A stretch of 64,000 nucleotides of DNA, taken from Agarophyton chilense. Taxonomy: Eukaryota; Rhodophyta; Florideophyceae; Gracilariales; Gracilariaceae. The stretch spans positions 1,550,001-1,614,000 of the forward strand of contig JARGXX010000003.1 of assembly GCA_030374765.1 (NCBI GenBank). The letters run 5' to 3'. The notes below the pieces were generated by a model. That model saw nothing but the letters and a program-made list of their open reading frames with translations. It did no database searches and was not told the origin of the DNA. Position 1 is the stretch's first letter. Every line of letters starts with the position of its first letter. The position numbers and the translations under genes are program-made. Below are positions 40,958 to 49,605 of the stretch, one piece after another.

Positions 40958-43318
40958 CTAGTCGTCGTCGTCATCCATTATCATACCGCCGTCTTCATAG
41001 TCTCCATCTGTGTTAGCCGAGTTGAGACCCATCCCAGGTTCATCATCCTCTTCTTCATACTCCTCTTCCCCAATTTTAACAACTTCCATTTTATAATCTT
41101 CATCCAACTCCTCATCCTCATCTACCTGGACGTCTTCATCATCACCCTTGTTGGAATCATCCTCTTCGAACTTAGGCCGAAATGCTGGTTGCCTATGCAC
41201 TGCGTCTGGTAGCTTGTACCCATCCGGTACCAAGTACATGTGATACCTCATGCAAACTTCCTTAACCAATGCATCCTCGTATCCAGCTCCAGCATGAAAC
41301 ACATCTCCTCTTCCAATAAAAATGGAGTACGGCGGAATCCTGAACTTCCTCACTACCATCGTCCGAGACAGCCGCTTCAAGCTCCTGTCGTCGGGCACGT
41401 ACATGTTATGTGACCTCTCACAAACCCAAAGGATGAACGAACTCGCTCCCGACGCCATCATGAAGAACCCTGGAACCTCTTCGACGTTCTTCTCGGCATC
41501 GGTCAGTCCTCGAAAGTCCGTATGTAACACCTGCCTTGGACAGCCCTCCGCCGTACACAGCACTCGCCCCCCTGTTTCAGGGGCATACATCTCTTCTTCC
41601 CCGACCGGTTGTTGCACAACCGAAGAGCGGCCGCAATCTGTCCAAACCTCGCATCCAACAATGCCCTTTTCCTCATCATTAACACGTTGTTCTCGTCCCC
41701 CTCCACAGAATCCACAATCCCCACCTTCGTCGTAATGTACCGCCCAACTCCCCTCATTCTATCTCCAGCGTCTCTCTCCTCACTAGCGTTGATTATAGGG
41801 TCCCATTTCTTTCTATTCCCTTCAATCGTCAAGTCCGGCTGGTTCAAGAAATCCGTCTGGAAGAACTCTAGCAAAGTCCCAGTCACATCCCCATCGAAGT
41901 TTACCCCCCTCTTCTTCGCCTCATCCGCCATCCCCTCGTCCGTGGCAAACTCTTCCAGCACACAAAATCCTTTCTCCATCAGCTCACTTCTCTTAGTCGC
42001 GAAGTACTCGCGGGCCAAGTCATCCCTCTCCATTGCTGCCATCCATACCGCCTGCTCTTCATTCACAGGGTGGTCCTTCGTCGGTAGAATCACCCCAAGA
42101 ACCGGTTCTTTCGTGGAACCCAGTTCCTTGTGCCTGTTATGAGCAGCACGCCAATAAACCGCATGGTGCACACTTTTCAAGTCTTCTACCCTCAAGCACT
42201 CCGCCCTGTGCTTGTTCCGTAGGTAAATCATCTGCATCCAGAGGTGCTGATGCTTCACTCCATTTTCACCCGCCAGCCACTCGCTCGGAAGTGCATTCAC
42301 CAAGTACACCCACGACATACCCGACCCCCCCACATACGGTCTCGCCCTCTTCAGCCCCTTCGGAACACCCTCCGGATTATTGTCTTCGAAGCCACGAATT
42401 TGCACACCTTCCTCCTCTTCGTCCCCTACAAATGCACCCTGCCCCCCGTCATCATCCAGTTCATCCTCACTCGATGAGAAAACATTGAGTACATGTTCCT
42501 CCAAGAAGCGCTTCAGCTCTTTCCTGCTCATCTTCTTGAACACATCCACAACGTCAGCCGGTATTTGAGCCGCAGATGTGCCCACCGTCTTTCCCCTCTT
42601 CCTCTTCCGCTTTAAAGGCTGTTCATACTCGCGTTCATCATCACTAATGACCACAGCCTTTCTCTTCCCCTTTCTCTGTCTAGGTTCCATCACTCTCTCA
42701 CCCGCAGCATCCAGGCCGCGCTCAGTACCTTTTCTAGTTCGTGTGATGCGTCTGGGAACCACGGTTTCCTGGTAGGGTACAGACTCCCCAGCACTAGACG
42801 AAGGAAGATTCACAGAAGGTGGCACCTCCACCACATCCTTCTCCGCACTTGGGGACGCCAGACTCACTTTCAGACCGCCTTCAATCCGCCTTTGTGCGAT
42901 TTTCATCTTCTTCGACACCAACCCCGGCCACCACCGCTTCGGACCAATGAGCTCCATCTTCGCCGTTTGCATGCAAAGGTACTCCCTTAAAGACACCTCG
43001 TTCTTTGCCATCACAATTGTGCTGTCTCGAACCTTCCCCGCCGTCAGACCCTTCTCCTTTCCCGCCCTTTCGCATATTTGGAACATTCCTATGGCGCATT
43101 GGAAGAACTGCGTTCGCGTCTCCTGGAAACGTCCCATATTCCCCGTAGAACCCATCCTCACCCTCACATGTAGCTGCCACCCAGGTGTACACGGTGCATT
43201 CTGTCGGCAGACAGAGGTGCGCGAGAACTTCATCGGGACTCCCGATGAAGTCGAAGTGCTCCTCTGACGGGCGACAAAATGCAACCAGGATAGCTGCGAA
43301 GTCGTTCCGCAACAACTG
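40958..43318 (-). CDS. 2OG-Fe(II) dioxygenase-like nuclear protein, frame-interrupted
   Basis: A minus-strand gene read in three pieces. The first has RNDFAAILVAFCRPSEEH and LCLPTECTVYTWVAATCE (43315-43100). From about 43.1 kb to 41.62 kb the second has FQICERAGKEKGLTAGKV, a basic/acidic linker with KRKRKRGK and the N-terminal part of a dioxygenase-like fold (LMEKGFCVLEEF). The third (41617-40958) carries the H-x-D pair (LHTDF), a distal His in FHAGAGY and an Arg in RYHMY, the order of Fe(II) and 2-oxoglutarate ligands, then a polyacidic tail. A one-base frame change joins pieces two and three. The fold resembles phytanoyl-CoA-dioxygenase-type enzymes. The substrate is unknown; nucleic acid or histone demethylation is a hypothesis. 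Confidence 0.6.
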
Positions 43319-43449
43319 TTCTTCCGTGCGCGCTCCTCAACCGTACTCACAATCTTTCCGTACCCACCCGCACCCACCCGCACCCGCTGCTCTCTTTCAC
43401 TCAGGCTCTCGTGACGACCGCCCGTGAGGTTGTTTGAACACGTACATAA

Positions 43450-45807
43450 ATGGCTCCAGAACCCACGAGAACTTCTTCATCGCCTGCGGCAGACACCTTC
43501 CAAATGGGTAAACTGTTTGGTACGGGGGATGAAGTTATCAGGGCGTGTCTGGATTTGCGTGATCGTTACGCATCAACGAGGCGGAAGGAAGATGAGCCGC
43601 GAAAAGTGGGGCACACTGCATTCATCGATTTCGCAATTGCCAATCGCCACATCCTACCGGAGACCACGAAGTTTTTTTATACTCTCCTAGGTCCCGACCA
43701 CACCAATTACACAGAAGATGAGCTCCGAGTTGTAGGAATGAGGGGCTCGAACTGTCAGAATTATTTCTCGGCGAGGTTGCTGGATATAAGGGATGGGGAC
43801 CTGGATAGGCGCGTGAGGGACTTTTGGAACGCGTACGAGGCGGTGGAGTTCAAGGACATCCCGAAGAATGTCACTTTGACAGAGTTCTTCAAAGGTCTGG
43901 ATACAACCCGAAAGAAGGCGAGCAAAAGCCAGGCTCCATTCGCGACCGACTTTCCGACAATGTTCCAGAGGTTGCTGTTCCTCATGTGTATTCAGTCGGT
44001 CTTTATGGAGAAGAGAAGAGTCTCCCGTAAGCAAAGAAAGCGGGACAGAACCTACGATACGCCATTTTCGAAGGTGGCGATTTATGACAAACCAGTAGCT
44101 CAGCGTGTGGGCTTTGGTGTGCAGCTCGTCAATAACGCGTTGGACAGCTTCACCCAGTATTTGGGATTCCCTGGCGTGGAATTCATGGTTTTGCCCTTTA
44201 TCCATATACGATATTCTGATATGCAGTTCCAGGCAATCGGAAACAGAAGGGATGGGTTCTCTCACAAGGACATGGCCCAACGACTCCTTCCTGGTAAAAA
44301 CCGTACTTTATTGGAGGAGAATGTCGTCCCATGGGCGTTGAACCTGCCGGAGTACGTTGACACTCCACTTCGTATGTTGGCCAAAGAGTTTCTCGCTGAC
44401 TTGCACAAAGTGGTGGTGAATGAGCAGCTTTACTCTATATCAGCTCCGGAAAGATGGGACGTTCTAAAACCGTTTACATACACTTTGCCTAGAGTGTTTG
44501 CGGAGAGATTCGACTGCTTCTCGAACTCTCTTATCTCTACCATCTCGGAATACATATCGCCACTAAAGCTGCGAGGGAGTGTGGAGGTGGAAGTGGTGGC
44601 TGCAACAAAGGCGGAACCTACTATGGTTATGGAAGAAGACGAGATAGAAGTTATACCCCCTGAGAAAGATTCGGAGGCTCCGGCGGTGGAGGGTGGAGAG
44701 GGAGTGGAGGGTGGGACCGGGAATGAGGAAGAGAACATGGCTGTTGGACAGCATTCGTCCACAGCTGGACCAAGGTCGGTCGAATCTGAGTCGGTGGATA
44801 TTCTGCCGCCTCACGACCTTACTTCTCTGGATGATATAATGTCTCTCCAAAAGTGGGAGTCGGAGATGGAAAAGCACTGTCGAATGCACAATTGTACTTT
44901 CGAGAACCTGGTGGAGATTGACGAGACATTGCGCAGCAATGGGGTCTCTCCGATAGGGAAAGTGCAGTTGGTTCTCATGGACCCGCCGTATAATATACGT
45001 GCGAAGAAGTACAGGAAAAACAGCTGGTACGACGTTCTTAACTGGCAAGACATGGTAAAGACGGCGAAGCTCATCTCTAAACTTCTGCGTCCGGGAGGGC
45101 ATTTCGTTATATTCTGCGCGATTGGCCAGGTGAACGAATGGAAAGAAGTGTTGGGTCGAATTGGTGCAAAGGATGAGAATGGACAGAAGAGCAGGTCGTT
45201 TGTCGTGGACAAGGTCCAGCTGCACTTCATTCGCTCTCAAGGCAATCCGATGCGTAATCCCGGACGTAGTTCGTGCTCCCTGTTTCCCAGAACAGAGTAC
45301 GCCATTCATGGAGTTCGCAGCGGGTTTTCCTACGCCGAACAACATGGCATGGTGAACTATGAGAACTTCAGCTATGTACCATCGCGATATCCGGGTTACG
45401 ATAGCGTGATTGACCAAGTGCCTCCCATGTCGAATGGTGAAACACTTCTATGGAGAAGGAATAATGCCAAAGGAGCAGTTACGTATCAGAATGTGCGGGC
45501 GGAACAGAAGTCACGCGCTTTGCTGAAGGAGCTCATCAGCAGGTTTTCTCAGCCGGGAGACATAGTGGTGGACCTCTTCGCCGGAACATTTTCAACGGCC
45601 ATGGCATGCATGGAAATGGAAAAGCACCGTCAGTTTCTAGGGTGTGAGCCAGATCCGCAGTGCTTTGCTCATGCAAAGCACGCCGCTACAGTGAAATTTG
45701 CGTCATGCATGCGAAACAACGAGACGGACATTCATATAACGCAGGATGTTCGGAACGCTGTGACTCGAGTGACATGCTTGTTTCCGGACGTCGTCATAAA
45801 GCGTTAG
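43450..45807 (+). CDS. DNA N6-adenine-type methyltransferase with novel N-terminal region
   Basis: 785 aa with a clean ATG. The C-terminal third is an AdoMet-dependent amino-methyltransferase in permuted order: the catalytic DPPYNI at residues 511-516 (motif IV) precedes VVDLFAGTFSTAMA (Asp708, motif I) and FLGCEPDP. This order and the DPPY motif fit N6-adenine/N4-cytosine DNA methyltransferases of the bacterial beta type; the eukaryotic MT-A70 group has DPPW. Residues 1-470 (GKLFGTGDEVIRACLDLRDR and onward) are not recognised. An acidic linker (about 390-460) joins the halves. It is divergent from the dioxygenase-like gene across about 130 bp, and the SET gene follows 39 bp after its stop. 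Confidence 0.85.
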   Translation: MAPEPTRTSSSPAADTFQMGKLFGTGDEVIRACLDLRDRYASTRRKEDEPRKVGHTAFIDFAIANRHILPETTKFFYTLLGPDHTNYTEDELRVVGMRGSNCQNYFSARLLDIRDGDLDRRVRDFWNAYEAVEFKDIPKNVTLTEFFKGLDTTRKKASKSQAPFATDFPTMFQRLLFLMCIQSVFMEKRRVSRKQRKRDRTYDTPFSKVAIYDKPVAQRVGFGVQLVNNALDSFTQYLGFPGVEFMVLPFIHIRYSDMQFQAIGNRRDGFSHKDMAQRLLPGKNRTLLEENVVPWALNLPEYVDTPLRMLAKEFLADLHKVVVNEQLYSISAPERWDVLKPFTYTLPRVFAERFDCFSNSLISTISEYISPLKLRGSVEVEVVAATKAEPTMVMEEDEIEVIPPEKDSEAPAVEGGEGVEGGTGNEEENMAVGQHSSTAGPRSVESESVDILPPHDLTSLDDIMSLQKWESEMEKHCRMHNCTFENLVEIDETLRSNGVSPIGKVQLVLMDPPYNIRAKKYRKNSWYDVLNWQDMVKTAKLISKLLRPGGHFVIFCAIGQVNEWKEVLGRIGAKDENGQKSRSFVVDKVQLHFIRSQGNPMRNPGRSSCSLFPRTEYAIHGVRSGFSYAEQHGMVNYENFSYVPSRYPGYDSVIDQVPPMSNGETLLWRRNNAKGAVTYQNVRAEQKSRALLKELISRFSQPGDIVVDLFAGTFSTAMACMEMEKHRQFLGCEPDPQCFAHAKHAATVKFASCMRNNETDIHITQDVRNAVTRVTCLFPDVVIKR

Positions 45808-45846
45808 AAGTCCTGGAAAACACCTACCGGATTTCCCGAGCATCAG

Positions 45847-46560
45847 ATGTTTCCACCCCATATCGTGGATTTTCTCTCCTCCAGGTGGCAGGATAAGAAT
45901 ATATCGGAGATTGGGCGACGGCAGGCGCTGTATGAGTGGCCAAGAAGTTTTCAAGGAAAGATGTCACTGTTGGATTGGAATGCTAATCTGGCAGTGGAGG
46001 CGACATTATGTGGTTGTCGGATTGCAAATGCTGGAGTTGGTGTGCACACAAGACGCCGGGTGATACAAGGTGAGACTGTTTGTTACTTTTACGGGACTTT
46101 GGTGTACCATGATCTTTCAAAGCGGAAGGAAGTTCATAAGGCATACGGAGGGGGGCTATTGAAAGCGACTGATGATCGTTTTCGGCAGTACGCGATGGAG
46201 ATAAGCGTCCGAGGGGAAGTGTTTCACAAGCCACCAGGAAGAATTAGTGGGGTGTCTCTTATTCCGGTGTGGATTGTCCCTGCTCCATTTTGCTTGGGGG
46301 GAACAATTAACGATCCCAAGTATGTGGAAGGGGATAGGGACAGGGATGCGGTTGAAGACGGGTTAATGAGACGCCGAACTGCAAATGTTCGGGTCATCAG
46401 AACTCTGGGGACGGGGCGGACCCCATTTCAGTTGAGAGACTATAGATTGCTTTCTGTGCAAGCAATTCGAGATATAGAAATAAGAGAGGAGCTGTTCAAG
46501 GATTATGGGACAGAGTATATCTGGAGTATGAATAACACGCCAGTCATAGTAATCGATTAA
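45847..46560 (+). CDS. SET-domain protein
   Basis: 237 aa. SET core features are GVGVHTRRRVIQGETVCYFY near residues 63-82 (the N-terminal GxG/start strand), TANVRVIR near 177-184 in place of the usual NHxCxPN, and AIRDIEIREELFKDYGTEY (about 208-226), the RDIxxGEEL..DYG..Y motif. The Asn of the NHxC turn may be served by TINDPK or ANV. No post-SET cysteines are visible, as in compact SET proteins of protists. Family members methylate lysines of histones or other proteins. It lies directly downstream of the methyltransferase on the same strand, so coordinated expression is likely. Confidence 0.75.
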   Translation: MFPPHIVDFLSSRWQDKNISEIGRRQALYEWPRSFQGKMSLLDWNANLAVEATLCGCRIANAGVGVHTRRRVIQGETVCYFYGTLVYHDLSKRKEVHKAYGGGLLKATDDRFRQYAMEISVRGEVFHKPPGRISGVSLIPVWIVPAPFCLGGTINDPKYVEGDRDRDAVEDGLMRRRTANVRVIRTLGTGRTPFQLRDYRLLSVQAIRDIEIREELFKDYGTEYIWSMNNTPVIVID

Positions 46561-46884
46561 AAGTGCATCGCTTTTGTTACTTTAATTCATTGTATTGTAC
46601 CAGATATTGTGGGCTTTTACTATGTTTGTCGCTACATATGACGTCAAAGCGTGACGTAGTACATATGCTAAAGGAAAGTCATGTACACCGAAGGAGAATA
46701 CTTTTCCAATATCTGGTGCGTTCTAGCGCATATTTAAAATATCTGAAAAGTTTGGGGGTTTTCTGAGAACACGAAAAGGGTGGAGGTATATTTTTGGAAG
46801 CAGAATGTTTCGAATCTTTTCTCCCATCCATCGCATTGCAACGCGTGGAAAACCATACCACGATCGCTCTCTCTCTCTTCAACC

Positions 46885-48618
46885 ATGGCTCCGAAGCGCA
46901 AATCGAGAAGTGAGAACACTAGCGGGCGCGGTACAAAATCACGGCGGCATGGAGGGGATGCGGAGGGCGGAAGGGACAAGGGGCGTAGGCTCCAGGGCGC
47001 GAGTGGAGAGAAGGGAAGCGTGCGCTTGAGAGGTAGATCAAGGCAAGATTGTGGCGAAGGAGAGGCGAGTAGGGGCAAAGGAAAGGCTGTTCGCGCAAAG
47101 GAGACGGTGACGGAGGAGAGTTCGGAGCAAATCACGTCGCGTACGGGAGAGATGGTGCGGAGCGGCGATGGAAAACGGGATGGCGTGCGAAGCAACCGCA
47201 CGCGTGTACTTAGAAGTGGATTGCGGGGGAGGGTGAGCAGAGCTCCAGGAAGGACAAGGAGAGGGGATGCATCCGAGCGGACTCTAAGTGCTGTACTCAC
47301 GTCTTCAGCTGATGTGGAGCCGGTAAATCCATGCTCTGCACCTGAAGGAGGTGAAGAGATTCCGAATGAGAGGACGAAGGGGCGTAAGGAGGGAGAGAGA
47401 ATGTTTGGAGAACGTGGATCCCGCCTCAGAGGCGTTGAAGAAGCAGGGGCATCGTTTACGGGTATGAGGGAAGAGGACGGTGATGATGAGATACAGAAAG
47501 GGAGAATAGAGAGTAGCCGTAGTGGGGAGGTTAGAATAGGTGGACCCAGTAGTGGTCTAATCGCGGGCGCAAGAGTCGTTCGAGAGAGAACAGAAGGAGA
47601 GAGTGTTGGAGTTACCGCGGGGGAACAGGCGGAAAGATGGGAGGGGGCGAACTTGGATTACGTGGAAGAAAGGAGAGAGCGTGCAAGGGAAAGAATTGGG
47701 AGTGTTCGAGTTACAGGAAGAAGAGCGATAGACGAAAGGGAAGGCAGAGAAGTGCATGTGAGTGAGGGGGGGAGAATGGGGTTTGCTGGAGGAAGAACAC
47801 GTGGTTCAGGGGAGGAAGGCGATGGAAGAGTACCAGTTCTTTCTCATCAGAGAGAAGATGTCGAGCGTTTGCCACCGAGGAGAGGGGTGGGTTTGAGAGT
47901 TGAAGGGTTTGAGGTGAACGCAAGGCGAAGGACGTCGGAATGTATGCGAGTAAAGAGAAACATTGTATTCACAAGGAATAATGATAACGGGGAGAATGCG
48001 AATTTAAATGTCGAGGAGAACGCCGTCCGTATAGTGGAAGATGAAGCAAATGATGATGAAATAGGTTTGTTGCCGCGGTCGATGCTAATTGAGAACATGA
48101 ATGTGTTGAAGGGACAAATGGGACGTATGAAAGAAGACAGCTACAGTGTGATGGTAAGTTTGAAAATGACCCAAACGGAGCTGTATCGGGCGAGGGAGGA
48201 AATGAAGCAGCAGAATGTGCTGATTGAGAGTTTTAGGGAGGCGTTGAAAGGTAGAATCGCTGGGGAAGAGAGGGGGGAGGGAGGCGTGACGCGGCGACGA
48301 AAGTATGACATTGGAGTGCAGGAATGCTTTTATGGATTTGCACGTCGTGTGTATGATAGGATTCTTCATTATGCAAAACTGGAGGCATCGGAACTTTGCT
48401 TCGACACCGAGAATGTGGGTCGAAGCTGGATGAATAGAAGTGAGGCGGTTGGGGAGAGTAGGGAGGAAAGTTTGTTTGTGATGGGAGAGAAGGAAATGGT
48501 TCCGAGATGTCCAATTGAGGTTGCATATGAGATGAGACCGTATACGCCGTCGACAGAGGGCGGGAGCCATTCGTTGTTGAAGCACGTGGTAGAGACTGAG
48601 TTAATGGGAGAGAAATGA
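46885..48618 (+). CDS. Large basic/acidic low-complexity protein, N-terminal part
   Basis: 577 aa from the ATG in CAACCATGG at 46885. The first 400 residues are Arg/Gly/Glu-rich, starting MAPKRKSRSENTSGRGTKSR, consistent with a nuclear, possibly DNA- or RNA-binding disordered region. A coiled coil follows (about 400-460, VLKGQMGRMKEDSYSVMVSL). After GVTRRRKYDIGVQECFYGFA the sequence becomes globular. The TGA at 48616 ends this frame, but the same frame stays open after it and continues as the next entry. No family was recognised. Confidence 0.55.
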   Translation: MAPKRKSRSENTSGRGTKSRRHGGDAEGGRDKGRRLQGASGEKGSVRLRGRSRQDCGEGEASRGKGKAVRAKETVTEESSEQITSRTGEMVRSGDGKRDGVRSNRTRVLRSGLRGRVSRAPGRTRRGDASERTLSAVLTSSADVEPVNPCSAPEGGEEIPNERTKGRKEGERMFGERGSRLRGVEEAGASFTGMREEDGDDEIQKGRIESSRSGEVRIGGPSSGLIAGARVVRERTEGESVGVTAGEQAERWEGANLDYVEERRERARERIGSVRVTGRRAIDEREGREVHVSEGGRMGFAGGRTRGSGEEGDGRVPVLSHQREDVERLPPRRGVGLRVEGFEVNARRRTSECMRVKRNIVFTRNNDNGENANLNVEENAVRIVEDEANDDEIGLLPRSMLIENMNVLKGQMGRMKEDSYSVMVSLKMTQTELYRAREEMKQQNVLIESFREALKGRIAGEERGEGGVTRRRKYDIGVQECFYGFARRVYDRILHYAKLEASELCFDTENVGRSWMNRSEAVGESREESLFVMGEKEMVPRCPIEVAYEMRPYTPSTEGGSHSLLKHVVETELMGEK

Positions 48619-48654
48619 GAGTCGATAAGGGAAGCGGGGAGGAGAGAGGAGTGC

Positions 48655-49518
48655 GTGGAAAATGTAAGTGCGGATAGGTTCTTGAGACAGAGAATGAAGC
48701 ACACATTGAGCGATGTGGTTGGGGTGCGGAAGCGAGCAGCGCGTGATAAGCTGTTTTCCATGCTTGGATATGATTTGATCGCGAAACGAGCTAAGGTGAC
48801 TGAAGGGACGGAGCTTTGGGCGGGGTTGAAGAAGCAGATTGAGGAGGAGCAGGAGAAGTTGATGGGGTCGGGGGAGGATGGGAGAGGTAAGCTGTATGCG
48901 TGGAAAACGAGTGCGATTGATGATATTACTTATTCTGGATCGAAGGTGTCTGAGAACTTGCAGGACTTTGGTGAGGCAGATATGTATTTTCGAACTCAGG
49001 TGTCGTTGAAAGTGTTGGAGGAGTTTATGGGCTACGCGGTAGAGAGTCACAGAAATGGAGAAAGGCAGTATGTGGATGGGACGGTGATGCATCTTGCGCG
49101 ACTTGATGCATGGATTGGATGTGTGGTGACCACGATGGATAGAGACGTTGGGCGGGGAGGCCAAAGCCAACTTTTGTTCTCGACGCTGTTTGGGAGGTTT
49201 CTGCCACTGGCTGTTGAGGACATATTGAGGGTTGCCTGGAACATGGTGAAGGATGAGTATGCTGAGGAGTTTGAGAATGATGGATTCTGTGGAGGGAATC
49301 GTAGAGATGTGAGTGGGAATAAGGAGAGAATCGCGACGGTTGGGCTATGGATACCGTCGAGAGAGAAAATCTATCTGGCGATAAGGGAGGAGTTTTTCAT
49401 GGAGAATCTCACGAGAAGACTTGGAGCGGTGTTAGATTGCTATATAGCGTCATGTGGACCAGAAGAACCACGGTTCAAGCGCTTAGCGTTGGGGAGTAGG
49501 CAAGGAGTGGGAGAGTGA
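48655..49518 (+). CDS. Globular C-terminal part in the same frame
   Basis: About 287 aa in the same phase as the preceding frame, separated only by one TGA and 36 bp. Content is helical and ordinary (KRAARDKLFSMLGYDLIAKR, FRTQVSLKVLEEFMGYAVES, AVEDILRVAWNMVKDEY), unlike low-complexity sequence. There is no ATG at its beginning, so it is probably the C-terminal part of one roughly 880-aa protein. The TGA is then either a mutation, removed by a small intron, or read through. Function unknown. It converges on the transposase (87 bp apart). Confidence 0.5.
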   Translation: MENVSADRFLRQRMKHTLSDVVGVRKRAARDKLFSMLGYDLIAKRAKVTEGTELWAGLKKQIEEEQEKLMGSGEDGRGKLYAWKTSAIDDITYSGSKVSENLQDFGEADMYFRTQVSLKVLEEFMGYAVESHRNGERQYVDGTVMHLARLDAWIGCVVTTMDRDVGRGGQSQLLFSTLFGRFLPLAVEDILRVAWNMVKDEYAEEFENDGFCGGNRRDVSGNKERIATVGLWIPSREKIYLAIREEFFMENLTRRLGAVLDCYIASCGPEEPRFKRLALGSRQGVGE

Positions 49519-49605
49519 TAAGGTACGGGGGAATAAGGGGGTAAGGAGGTGGAGCAAGATGGGGGTCGGCTATGGAAGAAAAGCAGCGGTGACTATTTTA
49601 TTGGA

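Noticed and set aside
40958..43318. A TET/JBP-type DNA dioxygenase
   Set aside because: The ligand order fits the wider 2OG-Fe(II) superfamily, but the FHAGAGY..RYHMY end resembles PhyH-type proteins more. TET/JBP-specific motifs were not seen.
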